A stretch of DNA of 64,000 nt from Serratia sarumanii (GTDB lineage: Bacteria > Pseudomonadota > Gammaproteobacteria > Enterobacterales > Enterobacteriaceae). The translations under genes were made by a program, and so were the position numbers. The notes under the pieces were generated by a model that made no database searches, was not told the origin of the DNA, and saw only the letters and a program-made list of their open reading frames with translations. Below, piece after piece: positions 37,393 to 45,397 of the stretch (positions are counted from its first letter, which is position 1; every line of letters begins with the position of its first letter). Location of the stretch: contig NZ_CP124750.1 of assembly GCF_029962605.1 (NCBI RefSeq), forward strand, positions 3,472,001-3,536,000, written 5' to 3'.

Positions 37393-38826
37393 ATGCGAAA
37401 CTCGCTGGTCACGCTGTTTCAGCAATCGCCCCACACCGCCGGCACGCTGCGCGATCGCCTGTGCGGCGCACTGCGGCAGGCCATCCATCAAGGGGCATTG
37501 AACGTTGGGCAACGCCTGCCTTCCAGCCGGGTGCTGGCCAGCGATCTGGGCCTCTCGCGAGTGACAGTCGAAGCGGCCTACGGTCAGTTGGAGGCGGAGG
37601 GATATCTGCAGCGCCGCGTCGGCCAGGGCACCTTTGTGGCGATTACCATCGCCAAATCGCCGCCGCCGGCAGCCGGCTCCGGCATGCCGCGCCTTTCGCA
37701 GCGCGGCCAACAGATCGTGCAAACCGGCGGCTGCCGCGATCCGCAGCAGCCACAGGCGTTCGCCGCCGGTTCGCCGGACCTGCGCGCGTTTCCGCTGGCC
37801 TTGTGGAAGCAGCTGACCGCACAGCGCCTGCGGCTACAGGGAGAAAGCCTGCTGCGCTACGGCGACCCGCAGGGCTATTTACCGCTGCGTGAGGCGATTG
37901 CCGCCCACGTCAACCAAACGCGCGGCGTGATCTGCGATGCACGGCAGGTTATCGTGCTGACCAGTTCGCAGCAGGCGCTGCAGCTGATCGCCACGTTGCT
38001 GCTGGACCGCGGCGACAGCGTCTGGATGGAAGAGCCGGGTTACACCGGGGCAAGAAACGCCTTTATCAGCGCCGGCGCCGCCCTGACGCCGGTCGCAGTG
38101 GACGGCGACGGCCTGCGTGCTGAATCCTCCTTGCCGGACCCACGTTTGATTTATCTGACCCCCTCACACCAATACCCGACCGGCGCCGCGCTCAGCCTGG
38201 CGCGCCGATTGGCGTTGCTGGCGCTGGCAGAGCGGCAACAGGCCTGGATCATCGAGGACGATTACGACAGCGAGTTTCATTACGACGGCCTGCCGATACC
38301 GGCGATGCAGGGCCTGGATCGCCGTGGCCGAGTGCTGTACCTCGGCACCTTCTCCAAGTCGCTGTTCCCTTCACTGCGGTTGGCGTATCTGATCGCCCCG
38401 CCCGCGCTGGTTGAAGCGTTCGTCATCGCGCGTACGGTGTATGACGGCCACAGCGCGCAGCTGATGCAGGCGGTCACCGCCGAATTCATCCACCAGGGGC
38501 ACTTCGCCGCGCATATCCGCTACATGCGCCAGCTCTACCGCAGCCGGCGCGATGTGTTGCTGGCGGAAGTACGCGAAAAACTCGGCCACTTCGCCACGCC
38601 CGCTCCCGCCACCGGCGGCCTGCAGCTCAGCGTCTGGCTGCCGCCCGGCCAGGAGGCGGCGCTCAGCCGACAGGCGCGGCGGCTCGGCATCCTCACGCCC
38701 GGGCTGAAGGCGCAATACCAGACGGCGCAGGCGCAGCGCGACGGCTGGCTGCTGGGCTTTTCGGCCCTGACACCGGGCGAGATCCGCAGCGCCGTCGAGC
38801 GGCTGGCGCAGATCGCCGTGGCTTAG
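37393..38826 (+). CDS. MocR-family regulator (GntR-aminotransferase fusion)
   Basis: The 477-residue protein has a GntR winged helix near residues 45-70 (LASDLGLSRVTVEAAYGQLE) and a fold type I aminotransferase domain. It has the PLP lysine (LGTFSKSLFPSLRLAYL) and the SPSHQYPTG-type motif (TPSHQYPTGAALSLARR). The length is normal for the PdxR/MocR group. It is divergent from the rhodanese gene across 93 bp and probably controls it. Confidence 0.9.
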   Translation: MRNSLVTLFQQSPHTAGTLRDRLCGALRQAIHQGALNVGQRLPSSRVLASDLGLSRVTVEAAYGQLEAEGYLQRRVGQGTFVAITIAKSPPPAAGSGMPRLSQRGQQIVQTGGCRDPQQPQAFAAGSPDLRAFPLALWKQLTAQRLRLQGESLLRYGDPQGYLPLREAIAAHVNQTRGVICDARQVIVLTSSQQALQLIATLLLDRGDSVWMEEPGYTGARNAFISAGAALTPVAVDGDGLRAESSLPDPRLIYLTPSHQYPTGAALSLARRLALLALAERQQAWIIEDDYDSEFHYDGLPIPAMQGLDRRGRVLYLGTFSKSLFPSLRLAYLIAPPALVEAFVIARTVYDGHSAQLMQAVTAEFIHQGHFAAHIRYMRQLYRSRRDVLLAEVREKLGHFATPAPATGGLQLSVWLPPGQEAALSRQARRLGILTPGLKAQYQTAQAQRDGWLLGFSALTPGEIRSAVERLAQIAVA

Positions 38827-38853
38827 CGCGGCTCCAATGGAACGCCCACCCGC

Positions 38854-39750
38854 TTATTGCTCGGTCAATCGCATCTCCGCCACCAGCGGCAGGTGGTCGC
38901 TCACCGCCGGCCAATGCACGCCGTTCCAGTCGCCGCTGGCGTTCGGCACCGTCAGGCTGTCCAGATGCCAGCGCTGCGCGTTACCGGTGAAGATGTAATC
39001 CACCTTGATCTCGGCGTTTTCCGCCGGCCAACTGCGGCCGTCCTGCCCGTCAGGCATGATGTCGTTCCAATAGCGGCTCAACTCCAGCCAGGTCACGCTG
39101 CCCGGCACATCGTTCATATCGCCGAACAGCAGCTTGATACCGCGTACTTCGATGGCGCGATCGTTCAGCTCCCGCACCTGATCCAGGCGCATCGTCGGAT
39201 CTTCCTTGGTATCGAGGTGGGCGTTGAACAGCGTGATCGGCGCCGGGAACTCCGGCACGTCAACCTTGGCGCTGAAGGCGATGCGCTGTTCGCGCTGGCC
39301 GGACGGCAGCGGATAGATCACGGCATCGTGCAGCGGATACTTCGAGAGAAACGCCAGGCCATATTCGCCGCCGTCGTAATCGATCGCCCGGCCAAACACC
39401 GACTGCATGCCGGTCAGCTTCGCCAGCTCCGCCGCCTGATCGACCCGGCCGCTGCGGGCGGTGAGTTTATCCACCTCTTGCAGCGCCACCACGTCGACGT
39501 TCATCGCGCGAATTGCCTTGGCGATGGCGGTCATGTCGCTGACCTTGCCGGCGGCGATATTGAAGCTGGCGACGCGGATCTTCGGCGCCTGCTCCAGTTC
39601 ATAGGTTTTATTTTTCAGGCCACCCAACGCGCTGGCCACTTCGCGGCTGTTGGCGTTGCTGTTGGCATGGCCGGCATCGGCAGAGGCCCAGGCGCTGTGA
39701 GAGAGGCCCAGGGACAGTAAGGTGATAAGCAGAGCGTGACCGGTGTGCAT
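38854..39750 (-). CDS. Secreted endonuclease/exonuclease/phosphatase (EEP) family protein
   Basis: The 298-residue protein starts with a signal peptide (MHTGHALLITLLSLGLSHSA then WASA). It has the EEP motifs ALQEVDK, FNAHLDTKED, LFGDMNDVPGS and the C-terminal SDHLPLVAEM, which hold the metal-binding and catalytic residues of DNase I-like and synaptojanin-type phosphatases. It is probably exported to the periplasm or beyond; nuclease or phosphodiesterase activity is inferred. Ribosome site AAGGAG. Confidence 0.86.
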   Translation of the reverse strand: MHTGHALLITLLSLGLSHSAWASADAGHANSNANSREVASALGGLKNKTYELEQAPKIRVASFNIAAGKVSDMTAIAKAIRAMNVDVVALQEVDKLTARSGRVDQAAELAKLTGMQSVFGRAIDYDGGEYGLAFLSKYPLHDAVIYPLPSGQREQRIAFSAKVDVPEFPAPITLFNAHLDTKEDPTMRLDQVRELNDRAIEVRGIKLLFGDMNDVPGSVTWLELSRYWNDIMPDGQDGRSWPAENAEIKVDYIFTGNAQRWHLDSLTVPNASGDWNGVHWPAVSDHLPLVAEMRLTEQ

Positions 39751-39967
39751 GAATTCTCCTTGAGGGACAGATAAGTGTTATGTAGGCGCTTCCCGGCCCA
39801 CAGCTAACACCGATTTTGCCGCAGAAACCTGCGACTATTTCCTAGTTGCACCGCTATTTTTCGTTTCTGCGCGATGCTTCGCATTCTGGCGGTTTACGCA
39901 TTGCACCGTTGGACAAACGGCTGATTTCGTTTTAAAACCGGTAGATTGCCAACCGCGAGGAGTTCCG

Positions 39968-41215
39968 ATGACCAGCCCGATTGCCGAACAGCTTACCGAA
40001 CGTTTCTTCCGCTACCTGGCGGTCACCAGCCAGAGCAACGCCGCCGCAACCGCCCTGCCCAGCACGCCGGGGCAGCATGAAATGGCGCAGCTGCTGGCGG
40101 AAGAGCTGCGCCGGCTCGGCCTGGCCGACGTGCAGATAGACGACCACGCCACCGTCACCGCCCGCAAGCCCGGCACCCAGCCCGGCGCGCCGCGCATCGG
40201 CTTCATCACCCATATCGACACCGTGGACGTCGGCCTGTCGCCCGAAATTCGCCCGCAGCGCCTGCGCTTCACCGGCGAAGATGTATGCCTGAACGCCGAG
40301 CAAGACATCTGGCTGCGGGTCGCCGAACACCCGGAGATCCTGCCCTACCGCAACGAAGAGATCCTGTTCAGCGACGGCACCAGCGTGCTGGGCGCCGACA
40401 ACAAGGCGGCGGTCACCGTGGTGATGACGCTGCTGGCCAACCTGGCCGCCGCCGATCGCCACGGCGATATCGTGGTGGCGTTCGTGCCGGATGAAGAGAT
40501 CGGCCTGCGCGGCGCCAAGGCGCTGGATCTGCAGCGTTTCCCCGTCGATTTCGCCTACACCATCGACTGCTGCGAACTGGGTGAAGTGGTTTACGAGAAT
40601 TTCAACGCGGCGGCGGCGGAAATCCGCATCGAGGGGGTGACCGCGCACCCGATGTCGGCGAAAAACGTGTTAATCAACCCGATACGCATCGCCAACGACA
40701 TCATCAACCGCTTCGACGTGCAGGATACCCCGGAACACACCGACGGGCGCGAGGGCTATTTCTGGTTCACCGATCTGGCCGCCAATGCCAATCAGGCGAC
40801 GCTGAAGGTGTCGATTCGCGACTTCGATAGCGCGGCGTTCGAGGCGCGCAAAGCCCGCCTTGAGGAGACGGTGCGTCAGGTGGCGGCCGGCTATCCGCGC
40901 GCCAACGTCAGCTGCAGCATCAGCGACATCTACAGCAACATCAGCAACGCCATCGGCGAAGATCGGCGCGCCATCGATCTGATCTTCGGCGCCCTTGCCG
41001 CCCACGGCATCCCGCCGAAGGTGATCCCGATGCGCGGCGGCACCGACGGCGCGGCGCTCTCGAGCCGCGGCATCCTGACGCCCAATTACTTCACCGGCGC
41101 GCATAACTTCCACTCGCGCTTCGAGTTTTTACCCGTCAGCGCCTTCGCGAAATCCTACCAGGTGACCCGCAGCATTTGCCTGCTGGCCGCCCGGCAGAGC
41201 GGTAATCAGAGTTAG
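39968..41215 (+). CDS. pepT: Peptidase T (tripeptidase)
   Basis: The 415-residue M20 metallopeptidase has the zinc-ligand motifs FITHIDTVDVGL and FVPDEEIGLRGAK, plus the GADNKAAV and RGGTDGAALS signatures. It removes N-terminal residues from tripeptides. It follows the E. coli PepT pattern with moderate divergence, so a paralogue is possible. The AGGAG ribosome site is five bases before the ATG. Its stop overlaps the convergent transporter stop by 4 bp. Confidence 0.9.
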   Translation: MTSPIAEQLTERFFRYLAVTSQSNAAATALPSTPGQHEMAQLLAEELRRLGLADVQIDDHATVTARKPGTQPGAPRIGFITHIDTVDVGLSPEIRPQRLRFTGEDVCLNAEQDIWLRVAEHPEILPYRNEEILFSDGTSVLGADNKAAVTVVMTLLANLAAADRHGDIVVAFVPDEEIGLRGAKALDLQRFPVDFAYTIDCCELGEVVYENFNAAAAEIRIEGVTAHPMSAKNVLINPIRIANDIINRFDVQDTPEHTDGREGYFWFTDLAANANQATLKVSIRDFDSAAFEARKARLEETVRQVAAGYPRANVSCSISDIYSNISNAIGEDRRAIDLIFGALAAHGIPPKVIPMRGGTDGAALSSRGILTPNYFTGAHNFHSRFEFLPVSAFAKSYQVTRSICLLAARQSGNQS

Positions 41216-42324
41216 CTCAATAGCCAGCCGACCAGCGCGGCCCACGCCAGCAGCGGCAGCGAGTAATAGTGGAAGCGCAACCAGATCTTGCGCTCCCCCG
41301 CCATGCGCAGCGCAATCAGGTTGGCGAGCGATCCGATCGCCAACCCGAAGCCGCCGGCATTGACCGCATAGGCCAGTTGCGTGCTGGAGGGCGCATAGTT
41401 GAGCAGCAAAATGGTGGCCGGCACGTTGCTGACGATCTGCGACAGCCCAACGCCCAACGCATACACCCCACCGTCGCTCAGCCCGGCGATGGCGGCAAAC
41501 GCCGGCTGAAGCGGCGGCAGGCGGGTAAACAGGCCAACATCGATAAACATGGCGGCGAACACGAAAATCAGACTCCAGTCGATCTGCAACAGCACCCGGC
41601 GCGCCAGCAACAAAAAGCCGGCGAACACCGCCAGCAGCCCATACAGCGGCAGGCCGATATCCAGGCACAGCAGGAAGATCGCATACAGCCCCACGCAGCT
41701 CAGCAACAGCGGCCGTTGATAGGGGTAACCCTCGGTATTCGGCGTTTTCACGATGTCGCGCGCCGGGAAGCTGAACCAGGTCAACGCCAGCAGGCTCAGC
41801 ATCATCGCGGCGCCAAACGGCGCCATCTGGCCGATGAAGCCGAGGAAAGAAAGGCCGGAGCGGCTCCACAGCAGGATATTTTGCGGGTTGCCGATCGGCG
41901 TCAGCAGCGAACCGGCGTTCACCGCTAGCGCCTGAAAGATGATCAAACGGCCAACCGGCAGCGCCGACAGCTTTTTCAGCGTGATGGTGAGCGGAATGAC
42001 GATAAACAGCGCCACGTCGTTGGTCAGAAACGACGACAGCAGCGCGGCGGAAAACACCAGGAACAGCGCCAGCCGCCGTTCGCTGTGCAACCGGTTGATA
42101 ATCTTGCGACCAACGAAGTCGAAGTAGCCGCTGACCTCGACGCCTTTGGTCAGCAGCATCAGCCCCAGCAGAGTAATGAGGGTGCGGACGTCGATGAAAC
42201 CGCCCAGCGCCGCCAGCGGCTGCGGATCAAAGGCGAACATCGCTGCGCCGGCCAGCAACAGCACGTGCAGGAAACGGTCTTTGACAAAGGGGTGGATAAG
42301 CTGGGAAATGGCGGTTGAACTCAT
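41212..42324 (-). CDS. Anion transporter (SLC13/ArsB-like, YbiR-type)
   Basis: The 370-residue protein has about ten membrane segments with the family pattern LLGLMLLTKGVEVSGYFDF and LTNDVALFIVIPLTITLKK, then NAGSLLTPIGNPQNILLWS and SNVPATILLLNYAPS. It resembles E. coli YbiR. The substrate is unknown; related proteins move arsenite, sodium-coupled anions or dicarboxylates. It is convergent with pepT and divergent from apbE. Confidence 0.85.
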   Translation of the reverse strand: MSSTAISQLIHPFVKDRFLHVLLLAGAAMFAFDPQPLAALGGFIDVRTLITLLGLMLLTKGVEVSGYFDFVGRKIINRLHSERRLALFLVFSAALLSSFLTNDVALFIVIPLTITLKKLSALPVGRLIIFQALAVNAGSLLTPIGNPQNILLWSRSGLSFLGFIGQMAPFGAAMMLSLLALTWFSFPARDIVKTPNTEGYPYQRPLLLSCVGLYAIFLLCLDIGLPLYGLLAVFAGFLLLARRVLLQIDWSLIFVFAAMFIDVGLFTRLPPLQPAFAAIAGLSDGGVYALGVGLSQIVSNVPATILLLNYAPSSTQLAYAVNAGGFGLAIGSLANLIALRMAGERKIWLRFHYYSLPLLAWAALVGWLLS

Positions 42325-42478
42325 GATGGCAGCTTGAAACCTCAGCGAAAAGCATGAGCGAGACGTTAGCTCAGGCGCGGCATCTACGCCAGCAAAATGC
42401 TATTTTACCTTTATCCGCTTTCCATTTGCCGCGCTTTACTTTATTTGTAGCGGCTTTCTCGTTTTCAAAGGACATGTT

Positions 42479-43510
42479 ATGGCTTCCCTGTTCGCCAAAG
42501 GGGCGTTGCTCAGCGCCTTATGCGCCCTGCTCGCCGCCTGCGACGATGCCGCCTCCCGCCCGCAAATCGATATCGACGGCAAGACCATGGGCACCTTCTA
42601 CAGCGTTAAAGTCAGCGGTGACGTCGCGATCGGCAAGCAAGAACTGCAGCGGCAGATCGACGCGGTGCTCGAACGGGCCAACGACGATATCTCCACCTAC
42701 CGCGCCGACTCGGTGCTGTCGCAATTTAACCGCAGCGCCGGCCTCGAACCGCAGCCGATCCCGCGCGGCATGGCAGACATCGTGCTGATGGCCCAGCGCA
42801 TCGGCCGCGATACCGGCGGCGCCATGGACATCACCGTCGGCCCACTGGTGAACCTGTGGGGGTTCGGCCCCGACAAGCACCCGGTCAAAGTGCCGGAACA
42901 GGCGCAGATCGACGCGGCGAAGCAGCGCACCGGCCTGCAGCACCTGAAGCTGATCAGCGACAATCGCGGGGAGTGGCTGCAAAAAGATCTGCCGGACATG
43001 TATGTCGATCTCTCGACTCTGGGCGAAGGCTACGGCGCCGATGAACTGGTGCGCCTGATGAACCGCAACGGCATTACCAACTACCTGGTATCGGTCGGCG
43101 GCGCGGTCTCTTCACGCGGCGTCAACGGCCAGGGCAAACCCTGGCGGGTGGCGATCCAAAAGCCGACCGACCGTGAAAATGCGGTGCAGGCGCTGGTGGA
43201 TCTACACGGTTACGGCATCAGCACCGCCGGCAGCTACCGCAACTACTTCGAACAAAACGGCCAGCGCTACTCCCATGTCATCGATCCGACCACCGGCAGG
43301 CCGATCAACCACCGCCTGGTTTCCGCCACGGTGATCGCCCCCACCGCGCTCGAGGCCGACGGCTGGGATACCGGCCTGATGGTGCTGGGCACGGAGAAAG
43401 CGTTGAAACTTGCCGAAGAGAAAGGGCTGGCGGTCTACCTGATCAGCAAAACCGACGACGGTTTCAGCGCCGTGATGACGCCGCAGTTCAAGGCGTTTTT
43501 GGTGCAGTGA
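42479..43510 (+). CDS. apbE: FAD:protein FMN transferase (ApbE), lipoprotein
   Basis: The 343-residue protein has a lipoprotein signal with lipobox LLAAC (Cys21) and the ApbE motifs MGTFYSVKV, GGAMDITVGPLVNLWGFG, YVDLSTLGEGYGADELV and HVIDPTTGRPI. It attaches FMN to threonine of periplasmic proteins such as NqrB/C or RnfG. None of those is nearby. Ribosome site AAGGA is six bases before the ATG. Confidence 0.93.
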   Translation: MASLFAKGALLSALCALLAACDDAASRPQIDIDGKTMGTFYSVKVSGDVAIGKQELQRQIDAVLERANDDISTYRADSVLSQFNRSAGLEPQPIPRGMADIVLMAQRIGRDTGGAMDITVGPLVNLWGFGPDKHPVKVPEQAQIDAAKQRTGLQHLKLISDNRGEWLQKDLPDMYVDLSTLGEGYGADELVRLMNRNGITNYLVSVGGAVSSRGVNGQGKPWRVAIQKPTDRENAVQALVDLHGYGISTAGSYRNYFEQNGQRYSHVIDPTTGRPINHRLVSATVIAPTALEADGWDTGLMVLGTEKALKLAEEKGLAVYLISKTDDGFSAVMTPQFKAFLVQ

Positions 43511-43517
43511 AATAAAA

Positions 43518-43542
43518 AAGCCCGGCGCGCGATGGCCGGGCT
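43518..43542 (-). terminator. Terminator after the small lipoprotein gene
   Basis: On the minus strand an 8-bp stem AGCCCGGC / GCCGGGCT is followed by TTTTTATTTC, giving a clear intrinsic terminator for the gene ending at 43573. For apbE on the plus strand the T tail is missing. Confidence 0.75.
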
Positions 43543-43572
43543 GGTTGCATGCGCCCGCAGGCGCTGCGCCGA

Positions 43573-43794
43573 TCACTTGGTCAGCGCGATGATGCCGAGA
43601 GTCAGACCGGCAACCGCCGCCGCGCCGCCGGCGATCGCACCCGCGGTTTCCCAGTTATCCTGAGTGGTGCCCTTCATGCAGGTGTTGGTGTGCACCAGGC
43701 GCCCCTGGTCATCGTAGACCGGCACGCAGGGAGAATCGGTGGCGCATCCGGCCAACACGGCCGACAGTAACCCAACCGCAATTAACTTTTTCAT
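43573..43794 (-). CDS. Small lipoprotein of unknown function
   Basis: The 73-residue protein has a lipoprotein signal peptide with lipobox LAGC (Cys17; MKKLIAVGLLSAVLAGC). The mature part is short, with SPCVPVYDDQGRLVHTNTCM and a glycine-rich C-terminal hydrophobic segment (AIAGGAAAVAGLTLGIIAL) that looks like a membrane or multimer segment. Two cysteines in the mature part could form a disulfide. I do not recognise a family. It has its own terminator. Confidence 0.78.
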   Translation of the reverse strand: MKKLIAVGLLSAVLAGCATDSPCVPVYDDQGRLVHTNTCMKGTTQDNWETAGAIAGGAAAVAGLTLGIIALTK

Positions 43795-43956
43795 ACTTCG
43801 TGCCTCAATGTTCGATCACTTTGGAAAACTACGCCGAGCGATAATCACGCTACCCGGCTATTGTATGCCCAACGCGTGTAATGGCGAGGTAATGATGTGT
43901 CAGGGGATGTGATTTGGGAAAACTCCGAGCGCCCGGCCGGCGGGCTTCGGCCAGTA

Positions 43957-43980
43957 AAAAGCCCGCGAAAACGCGGGCTT
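43957..43980 (-). terminator. Intrinsic terminator of fabB
   Basis: On the minus strand AAGCCCGCG / CGCGGGCTT with a TTTT loop is followed by TTTAC. It lies 26-50 bp after the fabB stop. Confidence 0.85.
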
Positions 43981-44006
43981 GATAGCGAGGTGAGACTCAG
44001 GCGGGA

Positions 44007-45227
44007 TTATTTCGCCAGTTTGCGCATCACCAGGGTGGCGTTGGTGCCGCCGAAGCCGAAGCTGTTGGACATCACGGTGGTCAGCTCGCGCTGAGTCGGC
44101 TGAGTCACGATGTTCATGCCGGCCGCCTGCTCATCCAGGGTTTCGATGTTGATGCTCGGCGCGATAAAGCCGTGCTCCAGCATCAGCAGGCTGTAGATCG
44201 CTTCCTGCACGCCTGCGGCGCCCAGCGAGTGACCGGTCATCGCCTTGGTGGAGGAGATAGCCGGGGTATTGTCGCCGAACACTTCGCGAATCGCGCCCAG
44301 CTCTTTCACGTCGCCCACCGGCGTGGAGGTGCCGTGCACGTTGATGTAGTCGATCGGCGCATCCAGATCCTGCATCGCCATCTTCATGCAGCGCACCGCG
44401 CCTTCGCCCGATGGCGCTACCATGTCTGCGCCGTCAGACGTTGCGCCGTAGCCAACGATTTCCGCGTAGATGTGCGCACCGCGCGCCAGCGCGTGTTCCA
44501 GTTCTTCAACCACCACCATACCGCCGCCGCCGGCGATGACGAAACCGTCACGATCGGCGTCGTAAGTACGGGAGGCTTTTTCCGGCGTGTCGTTGTACTT
44601 GGTGGACAGCGCGCCCATCGCGTCGAACTCGCAGGCCATTTCCCAGCACAGCTCTTCGCCGCCGCCGGCGAACACGATGTCCTGTTTGCCCAGCTGGATT
44701 TGCTCAACCGCGTTACCGATGCAGTGTGCGGAGGTCGCGCAAGCGGAGCTGATGGAGTAGTTCACGCCGTGGATTTTGAACGGCGTCGCCAGGCAGGCGG
44801 AAACGCCGGAAGCCATGGCTTTGGTGACCACGTATGGGCCAACCGCTTTCAGGCCGCGCGGGCTGCGCATCGCATCGGCGCCGAATACCTGGAAGCGCGG
44901 AGAACCGCCGCCGGAACCGGCGATCAGGCCCACGCGCGGGTTGTTTTGATACTCTTCTTCCTTCAGGCCGGAAGAAGCGATCGCTTCTTGCATCGCCAGG
45001 AAGGCATAAATGGAAGCGTCGCTCATGAAACGCACCGCCTTGCGGTCGATCAGGCCGGTCGTGTCGAGCTTAACTTGCCCCCATACGTGACTACGCATGC
45101 CGGAATCTTTCAGCTCCTGGGAGAAAGTGATCCCAGAACGTCCTTCCTGCAGGCTCGCCAGGACCTCCTGCTGGTTATTACCAATGCTGGAGACAACTCC
45201 CAGGCCAGTAATCACTGCACGTTTCAT
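44007..45227 (-). CDS. fabB: 3-oxoacyl-ACP synthase I (KAS I)
   Basis: The 406-residue enzyme has the catalytic cysteine 163 ([14 protein letters not shown]) and the histidine motifs [13 protein letters not shown] and [14 protein letters not shown]. It condenses malonyl-ACP with acyl-ACP and is required for unsaturated fatty acids. A FadR and a FabR box lie directly upstream with promoter elements between them. It is divergent from mnmC. Confidence 0.98.
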   Translation of the reverse strand: MKRAVITGLGVVSSIGNNQQEVLASLQEGRSGITFSQELKDSGMRSHVWGQVKLDTTGLIDRKAVRFMSDASIYAFLAMQEAIASSGLKEEEYQNNPRVGLIAGSGGGSPRFQVFGADAMRSPRGLKAVGPYVVTKAMASGVSACLATPFKIHGVNYSISSACATSAHCIGNAVEQIQLGKQDIVFAGGGEELCWEMACEFDAMGALSTKYNDTPEKASRTYDADRDGFVIAGGGGMVVVEELEHALARGAHIYAEIVGYGATSDGADMVAPSGEGAVRCMKMAMQDLDAPIDYINVHGTSTPVGDVKELGAIREVFGDNTPAISSTKAMTGHSLGAAGVQEAIYSLLMLEHGFIAPSINIETLDEQAAGMNIVTQPTQRELTTVMSNSFGFGGTNATLVMRKLAK

Positions 45228-45269
45228 TCAATACCTCTTCCACTATTAACCTACGGGATTTTGCATCGC

Positions 45270-45298
45270 ACTTTAGCGTACAGATGTAAGCCGAACAA
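45270..45298 (-). promoter_or_regulatory. fabB promoter
   Basis: On the minus strand TTGTTC (-35, plus-strand 45293-45298) and TAAAGT (-10, 45270-45275) are separated by 17 bp. This fits a sigma-70 promoter with the FadR box over -35 and the FabR box in the spacer, as known for E. coli fabB. Confidence 0.65.
45275..45292. promoter_or_regulatory. FabR box at fabB
   Basis: AGCGTACAGATGTAAGCC matches the FabR palindrome AGCGTACA-N2-TGTTCGCT closely. FabR represses fabB and fabA when unsaturated acyl-ACP is abundant. Confidence 0.75.
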
Positions 45299-45310
45299 GT
45301 CCGATCAGCG
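45294..45310 (-). promoter_or_regulatory. FadR box at fabB
   Basis: On the minus strand CGCTGATCGGACTTGTT agrees with the FadR consensus ANCTGGTCNGACNNGTT at 12 of 14 defined positions. Position over the -35 region fits FadR activation of fabB. Confidence 0.7.
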
Positions 45311-45397
45311 TTTTTCAGCTTTATTGTTGTCCAGTTTGCGCCGGGGCGCCAGCGCAGTTAGAATTCGCGGCATCCCTTGAATTTCGAGCCATTGACC

